From the NCBI GenBank assembly GCA_023398375.1, contig JAEWSH010000070.1, positions 1 through 64,000 of the forward strand: a stretch of 64,000 nucleotides of DNA. The letters run 5' to 3'. A program made the position numbers and the translations under genes. The notes under the pieces were generated by a model. That model worked only from the letters and a program-made list of their open reading frames with translations, was not told the DNA's origin and ran no database searches. The DNA comes from Bacillota bacterium. Its GTDB lineage: Bacteria; Bacillota; Clostridia; Lachnospirales; Lachnospiraceae. Each line of letters starts with the position of its first letter. Within the stretch, counting starts at the first letter, position 1. This document shows, piece after piece, positions 63,217 through 64,000 of the stretch.

Positions 63217-63349
63217 AGATACCGAACATTTAAAAGAGAGGCTGTTAAAAGATTCTTTTATCATTATTAAGTACTTTTGTAGAGAAGATTTTTTGCTAGA
63301 CTTGAATTACAAGTTAATCAAAAAACAATTTCAACCAGGGAGGAAAAAA

Positions 63350-64000
63350 ATGAAGAAGAAAATTTTAGCAGCCTTTTTGACTGCCGCTTTCACAGCGACC
63401 TGTATTATGGGTTGTGGATCATCTAATACTGCAACAAGCAATGATATCACAACTTCTACAGAAACAACAAGTGAGGCATCAACAGAAACAACAGCAAGTG
63501 GAAATACAAAGGAGATTGCAGTTTTGGTTCCTAGTGCTGATCATGGGTGGACAGGAGCAGTATTGACTTATGCACAGGAAGAAGCAGAAAAACTTAATGC
63601 AGATAGTACGGTAAATCAAAAATACTCAGTAAAAGTATATGCGGCAACTGATGTAGAAAATCAAATACAACAAGCGGATGATTTATTATCAAATACAGAT
63701 AAGTTAGCCGGTATCGTGATACTTCCTTATGATAACGGCCTTCAGGCAACATTAGAGAAAATTGCAAAAGCGGAAGTACCTTTTGTACAATTTGACCGTG
63801 TTATTAATAGTGAAATTATTGATGCAGCTGTAGTTGCTAATGTTAAAGGCGATAATGAAGGGATTGGATATGAAACAGCGAAAAGATTTATTGAAAAAGG
63901 TCTGACAAAAAACGACTATGTCTATGAAATGATCGGTGATAATTCTTCTGTACCTGAGCTGCGTTCAAATGGATTTCGTGCTTATTTAACAGAACAAGGA
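63350..64000 (+). CDS. Sugar ABC transporter substrate-binding lipoprotein (partial, cut by window end)
   Basis: The frame is open from ATG 63350 (GGGAGG upstream) to the window end, 217 codons. Lipobox CIMGC (Cys22), a Thr/Ser/Glu linker and a family-1 binding domain (IAVLVPSADHGWTGAVLTYAQ … IVILPYDNGLQATLEKI … FVQFDRVI … VVANVKGDNEGIGYE) are visible. It is probably the main import protein regulated by the YesM/YesN pair; an ATPase and permease should follow. Confidence 0.88.
   Translation, partial: MKKKILAAFLTAAFTATCIMGCGSSNTATSNDITTSTETTSEASTETTASGNTKEIAVLVPSADHGWTGAVLTYAQEEAEKLNADSTVNQKYSVKVYAATDVENQIQQADDLLSNTDKLAGIVILPYDNGLQATLEKIAKAEVPFVQFDRVINSEIIDAAVVANVKGDNEGIGYETAKRFIEKGLTKNDYVYEMIGDNSSVPELRSNGFRAYLTEQG

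Noticed and set aside
63248..63296. Direct repeats AAGATT … before the last gene as a YesN site
   Set aside because: The match is short and lies in T-rich DNA, where such repeats arise by chance.
1..64000. CRISPR array, rRNA or complete insertion sequence
   Set aside because: No regularly spaced direct repeats, rRNA core sequences or transposase genes were seen in the window.

Overview
The window looks like a low-GC Gram-positive gut anaerobe of the Clostridia, most likely Lachnospiraceae. Grounds: AT-rich sequence with strong AGGAGG ribosome sites, a clostridial-type large SRP RNA, a T-box leader before metG, a split transketolase beside arabinose genes, YesM/YesN-type two-component genes, lipoproteins with Thr/Glu-rich linkers, and an MsmX-type ATPase near a CdaR-type regulator. 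No species can be named from sequence alone.

Region 1 (1 to about 29.05 kb) is the right-hand part of a conjugative or integrative element. It opens in the 3' end of a group II intron. Three operons of surface and lipoproteins follow (244-5738, 5828-8396, 8551-10887). They include a degenerate HNH-type regulator, a CvpA-like protein and a MecA-like adaptor. A minus-strand pair encodes a small protein and a very unusual receptor fused to signal peptidase I. Next come an XRE regulator, two small membrane proteins and a lone ParB-like protein. A type IV secretion operon runs from 16.7 to 27.3 kb: VirB2-like, VirB6-like, NlpC/P60 hydrolase, VirB3-like, VirB4, VirD4. No relaxase, integrase or ParA lies in the window. 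At least eight promoters here carry the same palindrome, GGTATAnTATACC or a variant, centred on the -10 box, so the region reads as one regulon. The last of these promoters drives a roughly 375-nt transcript with no convincing ORF and a strong terminator.

Region 2 (29.1-37.4 kb) is an arabinose/pentose operon: araA, ribulokinase, araD, both transketolase halves, a ROK repressor with its own operator, and a zinc polyol dehydrogenase. Arabinose is isomerised, phosphorylated and epimerised to xylulose-5-P, which transketolase feeds into glycolysis.

Region 3 (37.5-53.3 kb) is chromosomal: T-box-metG, GNAT, HD-GYP, a YesL-like protein, the MsmX-type ATPase, a CdaR-type regulator, an NrdG-like activase, tadA, SRP RNA, an amino-acid ABC importer, a lipoprotein, and a ROK regulator with an MFS transporter.

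Region 4 (53.3-57.0 kb) is small accessory DNA: a YczE-like membrane protein, a methyltransferase behind a two-terminator leader, a Vat/CatB-type acetyltransferase, and an HTH/membrane-protein pair.

Region 5 (57.2-64 kb) is a sugar-sensing cluster: a binding lipoprotein, YesN-type regulator, YesM-type kinase, another extracellular binding protein, and a sugar-binding lipoprotein cut by the window end. It resembles the three-component XylFII-LytS-YesN arrangement.
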